DNA from: Pseudomonadales bacterium
GTDB lineage: Bacteria > Pseudomonadota > Gammaproteobacteria > Pseudomonadales > DC-out160
Direction of reading: 5' to 3'
Length of the DNA stretch: 7,328 nucleotides
NCBI GenBank assembly: GCA_016765265.1
Contig: JAESQG010000077.1
Location: 6,065 to 13,392, forward strand
Shown piece by piece: positions 1-5,913 of this stretch. Position 1 is the stretch's first letter. The number at the start of each line of letters is the position of its first letter. The notes below the pieces were generated by a model that was given only the letters and a program-made list of their open reading frames with translations, was not told the DNA's origin and searched no databases. Both the position numbers and the translations under genes were made by a program.

Positions 1-394
1 CCCGGAATGCTCTTACTGCGGACGTCATCCGACTCCGATTATCAGCTGCTATACGGTGTTTTTCCCTACACAGGATCGCCGAACTTGCTAACGATATCGT
101 CGCCGCCTTCCGGTCAAAGACCTCATCATCAAATAACCCTAGACCATCATCCTCTGTTGCTGCCTCATGGGCAAGGCGGTCAAGTTCTACCTCCATGTCT
201 GGATTTGGATTACACTCAGGTGTGGGTATATCACTACGCAAAATAAAATAATCACTCCACAGCAGCTCTCCCGTTTTTAACAGCTGTGTGTGTATGTTTT
301 CGCTATTCCCCGCAACTATCACGCCAAGCAATAAAACTACCACGGGGAATGTTGAGCACCATTCTCGCCATGATCTACCGCTAATTCTATTCAT
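1..394 (-). CDS. N-terminal part of a membrane-anchored protein, probably an extended TolQ/ExbB-type proton-channel subunit (runs off the left edge)
   Basis: This reading frame starts at an ATG at 394 on the minus strand and stays open for 131 codons to the window edge, so the gene is partial. An in-frame TAA lies four codons upstream, so the start cannot be earlier; the ribosome binding site is weak. Residues 16-29 form one hydrophobic segment (FPVVVLLLGVIVAG), typical of an inner-membrane anchor. It is followed by a soluble, acidic stretch with the phrases LLWSDYFILRSDIPTPEC and CNPNPDMEVELDRLA, and cysteines at 61 and 109. I recall similar N-terminal extensions in MotA/TolQ/ExbB proton-channel proteins encoded beside AdeT-like genes; this is memory, not a search. 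The channel domain would lie outside the window. It is the third gene of the leftward operon, 58 nt after the AdeT-like stop. The open frame is well supported; the family is a guess of moderate strength. Confidence 0.65.
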   Translation of the reverse strand, partial: MNRISGRSWREWCSTFPVVVLLLGVIVAGNSENIHTQLLKTGELLWSDYFILRSDIPTPECNPNPDMEVELDRLAHEAATEDDGLGLFDDEVFDRKAATISLASSAILCREKHRIAADNRSRMTSAVRAFR

Positions 395-452
395 AAACCC
401 GCATTAAACCTGTAAACGTTACGCATTGAACCGACACATTAAAAGTGAATAT

Positions 453-1478
453 TTATTCTTTATTTGCGGCAGTACATTCTGATTTTTCCGGGTCCTTACG
501 GCAACGTATTTTTCGTAACACCGTCATCATTTTAGGGTCATAAATACCGGCGTCACGTAGGCTAATCCGTATATTCCGAAACAACTCGATATAATTTGAT
601 ATATCGGTAGCTTCTATATCGTACCACCAAGTTGCGGGAATCTTGTTTTCTGCGTCCACCAGTATTTTCACCCCATGATCGAATCGAGACAACACATAAT
701 CACGAGACTGTTGACCGTAGCCCTCTGGAAAATCTGCCGACTTTATTAACACTTGTATGGTCAATTGGGCCAAAGCAAAACGGATAATGCCGCCATCAGG
801 CTCCATCCCTTTATACAGCTCCATAGCCTCATACATAATGCCGGGGCCGTACACTATATCCACTGATCCATTATTAAACTTGCTATACATATTAGCGAGA
901 GAAGAGCCTACAGAAGACGCCCCCACCTTTTTCACTATTTCAATCTGGGCTGCATCATAGTCGAGTATCGCAATTTTTTTACCCGACATCGATGCCACAT
1001 TATTGATGGACCTGTCATTGACAAACAAATACACAGCTCCACCGGGAAAAATACCCACGACTTCATAGTCGCCGACATTCATTAATCTAGCGGCTTTAGT
1101 GGAGCTTAAGGTTTTAACCGTATCCCTTAATAAATCATAACTTGGCAATGCCCCAACCGAATCAATCGATCCCACAAATGGATTAAACTGGCGACCACGT
1201 ATCCCTGTCACACTCACCGCATCACACAATCCCGACTTAAAATCTTCTGACGCTATCCGCTCATCGGTATAAGGTTTCATTTTAAACTCAACGCCCCATC
1301 CAATAGCGGCCGTGGCATAGTCTTTGAGCTCAGCGTACAGAGGACCATTGGAGCCTATAGGATCAAAAACACAGATCGTCTTCGGTACAGCTATGGCGAT
1401 ACTACTAACCAGTGCAAAGACTACACCCGCTACCGCTGTCAGCATTATATTGGTGATGGTTTGTGTTATTATTTTCAC
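453..1478 (-). CDS. Putative periplasmic solute-binding protein, AdeT1/2 family
   Basis: The 341-residue protein begins at a GTG (1476-1478) preceded by TAGGAG (1488-1493) at 9-nt spacing. A signal peptide spans residues 1-30 with a likely cut after AIA (28-30). The mature part carries signatures I associate with the AdeT1/2 putative solute-binding family: ICVFDPIG at 35-42, YTDER at 70-74, EDFKSGLCD at 78-86, GRQFNPFVGSID at 95-106, GKKIAILDYD at 166-175, KFNNGSVDI at 200-208 and GIYDPKMM at 311-318. The four cysteines (36, 85, 326, 335) could form two disulfides. Acinetobacter AdeT proteins were first described as part of an RND-type aminoglycoside efflux pump, but the sequence looks like a TRAP-type periplasmic binding protein, not a pump. 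The ligand is unknown. It sits between a lipoprotein gene and a membrane-protein gene on the same strand, which suggests a shared transport role. Family assignment is firm; function is inferred. Confidence 0.85.
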   Translation of the reverse strand: MKIITQTITNIMLTAVAGVVFALVSSIAIAVPKTICVFDPIGSNGPLYAELKDYATAAIGWGVEFKMKPYTDERIASEDFKSGLCDAVSVTGIRGRQFNPFVGSIDSVGALPSYDLLRDTVKTLSSTKAARLMNVGDYEVVGIFPGGAVYLFVNDRSINNVASMSGKKIAILDYDAAQIEIVKKVGASSVGSSLANMYSKFNNGSVDIVYGPGIMYEAMELYKGMEPDGGIIRFALAQLTIQVLIKSADFPEGYGQQSRDYVLSRFDHGVKILVDAENKIPATWWYDIEATDISNYIELFRNIRISLRDAGIYDPKMMTVLRKIRCRKDPEKSECTAANKE

Positions 1479-1542
1479 GCAACTTAACTCCTACATTTTT
1501 TATTTATTATTATTGTATTTATTAAATATCGACAAAATCTCA

Positions 1543-2571
1543 TTATAACAAATCGTCAATATCGATGACTTCCTCATCTCTTTTATCATCCCAGAAAGTA
1601 CCCAGACCACCGATAGGTGTTCTTTTCCCCGTCGCCTCTGTCCAAAGTCGGTCAGAAATCGCCTGCAACTGCATACTAGCCATGGCATCCAATGCAGCAA
1701 CAGCAGGATTGCTCGGCACCCTCTCGGTCACCTCCGCGTGGGTGCGTATCACCTGTTTTACGCCTTCAATATCTCCCTGTCCCAGATAGAGCTGTGCCTC
1801 CAACACCTGCACTACACGAACCGCTTGACCTAGCCCAATCTCGATAGAGGTGGCCAGCAACTTATAGGGATCAATATCTGGATCGGGTTTAGAATTGGGT
1901 AAAGCAGTCCAAACCGCTGCGCGGACAGCACCCGGCAGCCCCCACCATTGTTCATTGTCCAGACAATTTGTAGCGCGGCCCACTTTCATCCCTATGCTGA
2001 GAGGCACATTGGCAGTGCTTTCCGCCGCAATATTGTTAAACAAGGCTTGCAGACCATTAATCAGCCCAATCAGGTAGTAAAACTCATCATCAGTTGACTT
2101 AAATTTTGGACAGTCCCCACCTGGCTCACCATAGACCGTCACCATTTTTTGATAACCCAATAGCTGGCGCGATGCAGCCTGCCTTGATGCGCGTTTTTGA
2201 GCAATACGTGCATCTTGAGCCTCACTGACATTTCTCGCTTTTATTGCCCGCAAATATCGAAGCTCCTCATCCAAGGCCTTTGCCTCTGAACAGGTAGCTG
2301 AGGCCATATAAAACATAATGGCAAGTTGGTCAGGTGGCGTCGTGACAGTGCCAAAGGAAAAGAAAAACGAGGCAAAGGATTCAGATATGGCACACAGCAT
2401 GTCCATATCGTCGACGGTGAGTATATAAGGTATGGCTTCGTCATAAGTAAAACCTATGAGTACATCGCCGGTGGTTTTATAGATAATTGAACAGCCACTC
2501 AAACCCAGGTGAACAACAACCAAAAGCACAACTGCGCGCATGTTTGAGCTACTAACGAGTCCTAACTTCAT
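1543..2571 (-). CDS. Outer-membrane lipoprotein, probably TAtT-like partner of the AdeT-like protein
   Basis: This 342-residue protein starts at an ATG (2569-2571) with a strong ribosome binding site, AGGAAGGAG at 2579-2587, spaced 7 nt. A lipoprotein signal ends in the lipobox LSGC, making Cys27 the lipidated residue. Ser28 at the +2 position is not an inner-membrane retention signal, so outer-membrane sorting is likely. The rest is mostly helical by composition: an arginine- and glutamate-rich segment EELRYLRAIKARNVSEAQDA at 102-121, further cysteines at 60, 94, 154 and 203, and a TPR-like stretch at 241-285 (LGQAVRVVQVLEAQLYLGQGD). The C-terminus is acidic (DEEVIDIDDLL). I associate this layout with the TAtT (TRAP-associated TPR lipoprotein) type, but I did not recognise a decisive motif. 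It is the first gene of the leftward operon, 64 nt before the AdeT-like gene, so the lipoprotein and the binding protein are probably co-expressed and may interact in the periplasm. Confidence 0.8.
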   Translation of the reverse strand: MKLGLVSSSNMRAVVLLVVVHLGLSGCSIIYKTTGDVLIGFTYDEAIPYILTVDDMDMLCAISESFASFFFSFGTVTTPPDQLAIMFYMASATCSEAKALDEELRYLRAIKARNVSEAQDARIAQKRASRQAASRQLLGYQKMVTVYGEPGGDCPKFKSTDDEFYYLIGLINGLQALFNNIAAESTANVPLSIGMKVGRATNCLDNEQWWGLPGAVRAAVWTALPNSKPDPDIDPYKLLATSIEIGLGQAVRVVQVLEAQLYLGQGDIEGVKQVIRTHAEVTERVPSNPAVAALDAMASMQLQAISDRLWTEATGKRTPIGGLGTFWDDKRDEEVIDIDDLL

Positions 2572-2632
2572 CCCTAAACTCCTTCCTAAGTTCTTTTTAT
2601 TATTATTCTAGGGCGACCAGCTATCTCTCGAA

Positions 2633-2674
2633 TAGACCCTAACTTATATTTTTTAGACTCTAACTTATATTTTT
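2633..2674. repeat. Two tandem copies of a 21-bp repeat upstream of the leftward operon
   Basis: Copies at 2633-2653 and 2654-2674 are directly adjacent and differ at one base (TAGACCC versus TAGACTC, then both CTAACTTATATTTTT). The 21-bp period is about two helical turns, so both copies face the same side of the DNA. They lie about 60-105 bp upstream of the lipoprotein start codon. On the minus strand each copy contains TATAAG, a -10-like hexamer, though no good -35 is visible at the right distance. A regulator-binding site or duplicated promoter element is plausible; the function is inferred from position only. Confidence 0.7.
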
Positions 2675-2843
2675 ATTTTAACATTATCATCGCTGTACAA
2701 ATTAGTTTGCTTAGCTATACAAAAGAGCCTCAAAAGTACCATTGCTTAAAACAGCCTGCAAGTGGATTACATAAAAACCGCTCAAATGTAGCCCAAAATT
2801 AAGGCTTTATTCTATATATTTCAATAAGGTATGCACTAATTTG

Positions 2844-2866
2844 CGTACTAGAGGACCTCTAGTACG
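2844..2866. promoter_or_regulatory. Perfect 23-bp palindrome, candidate operator
   Basis: The left arm CGTACTAGAGG (2844-2854) and the right arm CCTCTAGTACG (2856-2866) are exact reverse complements around a single A at 2855. There is no adjacent T-run, so it does not look like a terminator. It lies 273 bp from the leftward operon start and 264 bp from the rightward gene start, almost centred in the divergent region. That position and symmetry fit a binding site for a dimeric regulator. No known operator consensus is recognised. Confidence 0.5.
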
Positions 2867-3032
2867 TTCACGCACAACGATATTAGTAGGCTCCCTAAGG
2901 AGCTATTATTTCGAACGTCATACGAGCCTTAAGCACATCACAATGAGATTGCAACCAAAGCAAATTCTAATAAAACGTTAGAAACCTTCGGTTGGTTTGT
3001 TATAACTTGCCCTTTTTTAACTAAACTAAATG

Positions 3033-3061
3033 TTGAAAACACTTAAATCCAAGAGTCTAAA
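3033..3061 (+). promoter_or_regulatory. Candidate sigma-70 promoter for the secreted-protein gene
   Basis: TTGAAA (3033-3038, five of six to the -35 consensus) is followed after exactly 17 bp by TCTAAA (3056-3061, four of six to the -10 consensus). Transcription would start near 3068, giving a leader of about 63 nt before the start codon at 3131. The assignment is by inspection only, in AT-rich DNA where chance matches are common. Confidence 0.4.
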
Positions 3062-3130
3062 TTTAGGGCACACAAACGTATTAATAATAGGCTCCCTTCA
3101 ATCCCTATACATTGCATTGAACAAAGACAA

Positions 3131-3742
3131 ATGAAGCCATTATACAAGTTAGGTCTGCTCTCGAGTCTTCTCCTTCTACCCTCTTTTGTCATAAGCGCTG
3201 ATCATCAACCGGAGATAGAGACACATCAGCCCACCATAATTGAGATCGATCATCTATTTGAATTTGACCAAAATATAAAACGCAGCCCTCTAGTGATCAG
3301 CTCTCCCCATCAAGACAAAAAAGACACGACGTTATTCGAGACGATAGTCCCCAACGACGTTTTAAATGAGTCTACAAAGCTAAGAAAAATAATGGGAGAT
3401 GATGCTTTTTTACAAGATATAAAATTGCAGGATGTCACTCGCAAACATGAAGAAAGCGAACCGACATGGGAACCCATAGTCGCTGAATACGCCGTCACCG
3501 GCTATAAAGTAAAAGAGTGTTGTCTGCGAGTCATCCGCTCAACACGCCATAGCGCGGAAGATGCCTGTCGGGCTTTAGGTCGTAAGGTATGGGCCGTGGA
3601 ATCAAATCGGCCAAAGATAACAGAGAAGCCTTATCGGTACCAAGGGACTTGCGCGGTGTACAAAGAAAGGAAGAACAACAAGACCACCGGATATTCTTGC
3701 AAAGCGCGAGCCATCGCCAAATGTGTCACGGCTTCAAACTAG
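3131..3742 (+). CDS. Secreted protein of unknown function with a six-cysteine C-terminal domain
   Basis: The 203-residue product has a clear signal peptide: a basic start, a leucine-rich core at 7-16 and a likely cut after Ala23 (VISA/DHQ), so it is probably periplasmic or exported. Residues 24-115 are polar and acidic and look like a flexible linker. The C-terminal 85 residues hold all six cysteines (130, 131, 146, 174, 190, 198), with an even number that would allow three disulfides; the region is basic (ECCLRVIRSTRHSAEDACRALGRK). I do not recognise the family. The ATG at 3131 is the only good start near the signal peptide, but its ribosome binding site is poor (AAAG), which may mean low expression. 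It stands alone, with 278 bp of noncoding DNA before the next gene, so it is probably not in an operon. The signal peptide and cysteine pattern support it as real. Confidence 0.7.
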   Translation: MKPLYKLGLLSSLLLLPSFVISADHQPEIETHQPTIIEIDHLFEFDQNIKRSPLVISSPHQDKKDTTLFETIVPNDVLNESTKLRKIMGDDAFLQDIKLQDVTRKHEESEPTWEPIVAEYAVTGYKVKECCLRVIRSTRHSAEDACRALGRKVWAVESNRPKITEKPYRYQGTCAVYKERKNNKTTGYSCKARAIAKCVTASN

Positions 3743-3846
3743 AAAGGACGAACTCAGCTGGTCAGAGCTAGTCCAATTTAATCAGAAGCGGTGTATTGTC
3801 ATCCACAAACACCTCTAGAATAAAACACCTGTAGAGTACCTGGCAC

Positions 3847-3866
3847 GTCTTAGGCAGTCTTAGGCA
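3847..3866. repeat. Two tandem copies of GTCTTAGGCA
   Basis: Perfect 10-bp copies lie at 3847-3856 and 3857-3866, one helical turn apart and just upstream (about 14 bp) of the candidate -35 at 3880. The spacing would suit an activator or repressor site, but the pair could also be a chance replication-slippage duplication. Confidence 0.55.
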
Positions 3867-3879
3867 ACACTAGAATCAC

Positions 3880-3908
3880 TTGAGTATTTGGCCAGAAAAA
3901 GAGATTAT
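3880..3908 (+). promoter_or_regulatory. Candidate sigma-70 promoter for the molybdoenzyme gene
   Basis: TTGAGT (3880-3885) and GATTAT (3903-3908) each match four of six consensus bases with the ideal 17-bp spacer. Transcription would begin near 3915 and leave a leader of about 105 nt. An inverted repeat CTTGAG (3879-3884) and CTCAAG (3909-3914) brackets the site and could be an operator. Weak evidence, by inspection only. Confidence 0.3.
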
Positions 3909-3941
3909 CTCAAGATCTAGAATCAATACCTGGAATCGATC

Positions 3942-3969
3942 ACAACAAGTCAATTACAACAAGTCAATT
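3942..3969. repeat. Perfect tandem duplication of a 14-bp unit in the leader
   Basis: ACAACAAGTCAATT occurs at 3942-3955 and again immediately at 3956-3969 with no mismatch. It lies between the candidate promoter and the ribosome binding site. The 14-bp length is not a multiple of three, which supports this part being untranslated. Slippage or a regulatory duplication could both explain it. Confidence 0.75.
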
Positions 3970-3982
3970 GTTACAAAGAGAA

Positions 3983-4004
3983 CCGGTGCGGTGTACACCT
4001 CCGG
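3983..4004 (+). promoter_or_regulatory. GC-rich dyad just upstream of the molybdoenzyme ribosome binding site
   Basis: The 10-bp palindrome GGTGTACACC (3990-3999) is flanked by CCGG at 3983-3986 and 4001-4004, so the whole stretch can fold back on itself in an otherwise AT-rich leader. It ends 2 nt before the ribosome binding site TAAGGA (4007-4012). It could be an operator or an RNA hairpin that limits ribosome access; no known element is recognised. Confidence 0.3.
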
Positions 4005-4020
4005 CGTAAGGAAAATAGGG

Positions 4021-5913
4021 ATGAATCCATCAGACAATATCAGCACCCACTACCGCACTTGTAATCTATGCGAAGCCATGTGCGGTCTAGAAATAAGACA
4101 CCAAGGCGACCAAATAATGTCGATAAGGGGCGACAAAGCGGACCCCTTTAGCCGTGGCAGCATCTGCCCCAAAGCCACTGCGCTGCAAGACCTACACGAC
4201 GACCCTGACCGCCTTAAATACCCCGTGCGCCGCACGCTGGATGGCTGGAAAGAAATGTCTTGGAACGAAGCCCTTGAGTTAGTCGCGGACAAGATAAAGG
4301 CCACGCAACAACAACATGGCAAAGATGCCGTAGGACTATACCTAGGCAATCCAACCGTTCACAATCATGGCGCTATGATCATGCTGCCTTTGTTGTTGGC
4401 CAGCTTAGACACCAAGAGTCAGTTCAGTGCTACCTCTGCTGATCAACTGCCACATATGCTTGCCTCTTTGGAGATGTTTGGCAACCAATACTTGATGCCC
4501 ATACCCGACCTTGACCACACCCAAACTTTCGTTTGTATTGGCGGCAATCCGCTAGTCTCCAACGGCAGTATAATGACGGTTCCCGACGTAACCGCTCGCC
4601 TAAAAGACATTCAGAAAAAGGGCGGCAAAATCATTGTAGTGGACCCGCGACGTACCGAAACCGCTGAGCTGGCAGACCAGCACATCGCCATAAATCCCGC
4701 TAGTGACCCCTTTTTCTTACTCGGGATTTTAAACGTTATCTTCAAACAAGGCTGGGAAACGCTGGGGACCACAGAAGGATTTGTTGACGGTCTGGATATT
4801 GTCAAAGATATCGCCTTGCGCTTCACCCCAGAAAAAGTAAGCGACATTATTGGTATCAGCCCCGATATTATCACCACCTTGGCGCGAGATATTTGTGAAA
4901 GCGACAGCGCGATTATTTACGGACGCTTTGGCGTCTGTACTCAGGAATACGGTGGCCTTAATGCCTGGCTGCTTTACGTGTTGAACATTGTCACCGGCAA
5001 TTTGGACACCCGAGGGGGTGTCATGTTTACTCGCCCGGCAATTGATGTGGCAGGTTTAACGGGCCTAGCAGACGAAGGAGGTAGCTTTAATACCCATCAA
5101 ACTCGGGTCAGCAAACTACCCGAATTCGGCGGCCAGCTTCCCGTGGTCACCATGGCGGAAGAAATCCTCACCGAAGGTAAAGGCCAAATCAAAACAATGA
5201 TTACTCATGCGGGCAATCCCGTGCTTTCAACGCCGGACGGCAAGCAACTCGAAAAAGCACTGGAATCTTTAGACTTTATGGTCTCTATCGATTTTTATAT
5301 TAATGAAACCACACAATACGCCAATGTTATTTTACCTCCCACCGGCCCCCTCGAACATGATCACTACGATATGGCCTTTCATATCTTCGCCATTCGCAAC
5401 ACCACAAAGTATTCACCAGCGCTTTTTAAGGCTGGCAAGGGTACAAAACACGATTGGGAAATTCTGCTTGGCCTATGCACTCGAATCGACTCCAAAAATA
5501 GGCGTAGTAGTTTAACCTCCGCTGTGCGGCAACAAGTTCTACAACGAATCGGATCTGAGGGTTTATTAGATCTAGCGCTACGCTTTGGACCCTACGGCCA
5601 ACCCCTACCCGTCGTCGACAAACTTAACGAATTTTTCGAAGACCTGTTTATGGTGGGAAAACCCTATTCCAGAATTCGAAATACTGCTATCAAGACACTA
5701 CGCGATATTAAACTCATTGACGACCTTATTCGAGTCAGCCCCTACGGCATCAGTTTCAACCCGATTCGCAGCGGACTCAGCTTATCCAAACTAAAGGAAG
5801 CGCCCCACGGAATAGATATCGGCCCCTTAGAACCCTGCTTACCCGATCGGCTGGCCCATAAAAATAAACGCATCAAACTTGCCCCCGAAATATTTATTAA
5901 AGATATTCAATGA
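4021..5913 (+). CDS. Molybdopterin oxidoreductase, catalytic part (ends at an in-frame TGA)
   Basis: From the ATG at 4021, with TAAGGA at 4007-4012 spaced 8 nt, this reads 630 residues. Residues 14-49 form a 4Fe-4S site, C14-x2-C17-x3-C21-x27-C49, followed by the conserved PK (50-51), as in formate dehydrogenase and periplasmic nitrate reductase relatives. Cofactor-domain signatures follow: GLYLGNPTVHN at 105-115, SATSADQLPHML at 136-147, GGNPLVSNGS at 174-183, VVDPRRTETAELAD at 206-219, YGRFGVCTQEYGG at 300-312 and VTGNLDTRGG at 324-333. No cysteine or selenocysteine codon is present near the expected molybdenum ligand, so the metal ligand may be another residue in the SATSADQLP region; this is inferred. 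There is no Tat signal, so the enzyme should be cytoplasmic. Substrate and redox partner are unknown, and no partner subunit is nearby. The usual C-terminal cofactor-binding domain is missing from this part and continues in frame after the TGA. Confidence 0.88.
   Translation: MNPSDNISTHYRTCNLCEAMCGLEIRHQGDQIMSIRGDKADPFSRGSICPKATALQDLHDDPDRLKYPVRRTLDGWKEMSWNEALELVADKIKATQQQHGKDAVGLYLGNPTVHNHGAMIMLPLLLASLDTKSQFSATSADQLPHMLASLEMFGNQYLMPIPDLDHTQTFVCIGGNPLVSNGSIMTVPDVTARLKDIQKKGGKIIVVDPRRTETAELADQHIAINPASDPFFLLGILNVIFKQGWETLGTTEGFVDGLDIVKDIALRFTPEKVSDIIGISPDIITTLARDICESDSAIIYGRFGVCTQEYGGLNAWLLYVLNIVTGNLDTRGGVMFTRPAIDVAGLTGLADEGGSFNTHQTRVSKLPEFGGQLPVVTMAEEILTEGKGQIKTMITHAGNPVLSTPDGKQLEKALESLDFMVSIDFYINETTQYANVILPPTGPLEHDHYDMAFHIFAIRNTTKYSPALFKAGKGTKHDWEILLGLCTRIDSKNRRSSLTSAVRQQVLQRIGSEGLLDLALRFGPYGQPLPVVDKLNEFFEDLFMVGKPYSRIRNTAIKTLRDIKLIDDLIRVSPYGISFNPIRSGLSLSKLKEAPHGIDIGPLEPCLPDRLAHKNKRIKLAPEIFIKDIQ
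5911..5913 (+). other. In-frame TGA splitting the molybdoenzyme
   Basis: The TGA is codon 631 of a frame that otherwise stays open from 4021 to 6564. It falls in the linker before the C-terminal domain (APEIFIKDIQ, stop, LNAQLTSGD). Relatives as I remember them often carry an arginine-leucine pair around here, so CGA to TGA is the simplest origin. The position is far from the catalytic site where selenocysteine occurs in formate dehydrogenases, and I see no convincing SECIS-like hairpin directly after it. An overlapping ATG at 5910 opens another frame that stops after seven codons. Confidence 0.85.

Larger units (their letters stand above)
2572..3130. other. Divergent intergenic region with regulatory repeats and no supported gene
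   Basis: This 559-bp AT-rich stretch separates the leftward envelope operon from the rightward secreted-protein gene, so promoters for both should lie here. It contains a 21-bp tandem repeat, a perfect 23-bp palindrome, a small inverted repeat (GCTCC/GGAGC, 2890-2903) and a weak hairpin (AAACC/GGTTT, 2982-2998) followed by six T at 3013-3018. A 12-codon frame at 2943-2981 has no ribosome binding site and is not called. I see no convincing protein gene or known structured RNA. Confidence 0.6.
3743..4020 (+). other. Noncoding leader between the secreted-protein gene and the molybdoenzyme gene
   Basis: This stretch could be read as a 47-codon extension of the molybdoenzyme from a TTG at 3880. 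That is rejected: the TTG has no ribosome binding site, the encoded residues resemble no part of the enzyme, and the stretch contains a perfect 14-bp tandem duplication, a length that does not preserve frame. The region holds a candidate promoter, two short tandem duplications and a GC-rich dyad near the ribosome binding site. No clear terminator for the upstream gene is seen. Confidence 0.55.

Noticed and set aside
7..246. Plus-strand frame at the left edge
   Set aside because: It overlaps the minus-strand membrane-protein gene, has low-complexity Pro/His composition and no supporting features.
2943..2981. Twelve-residue leader peptide followed by a hairpin and T-run, as in attenuation
   Set aside because: No ribosome binding site, a weak five-pair stem, the T-run is displaced from it, and no codon bias suggests a control function.
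2968..3018. Integron attC-like or terminator structure
   Set aside because: No proper core site, imperfect stems and no integrase or cassette nearby.
3880..4020. N-terminal extension of the molybdoenzyme from a TTG at 3880
   Set aside because: No ribosome binding site, residues unlike the family, a 14-bp tandem duplication within it, and a good ribosome binding site before the ATG at 4021.
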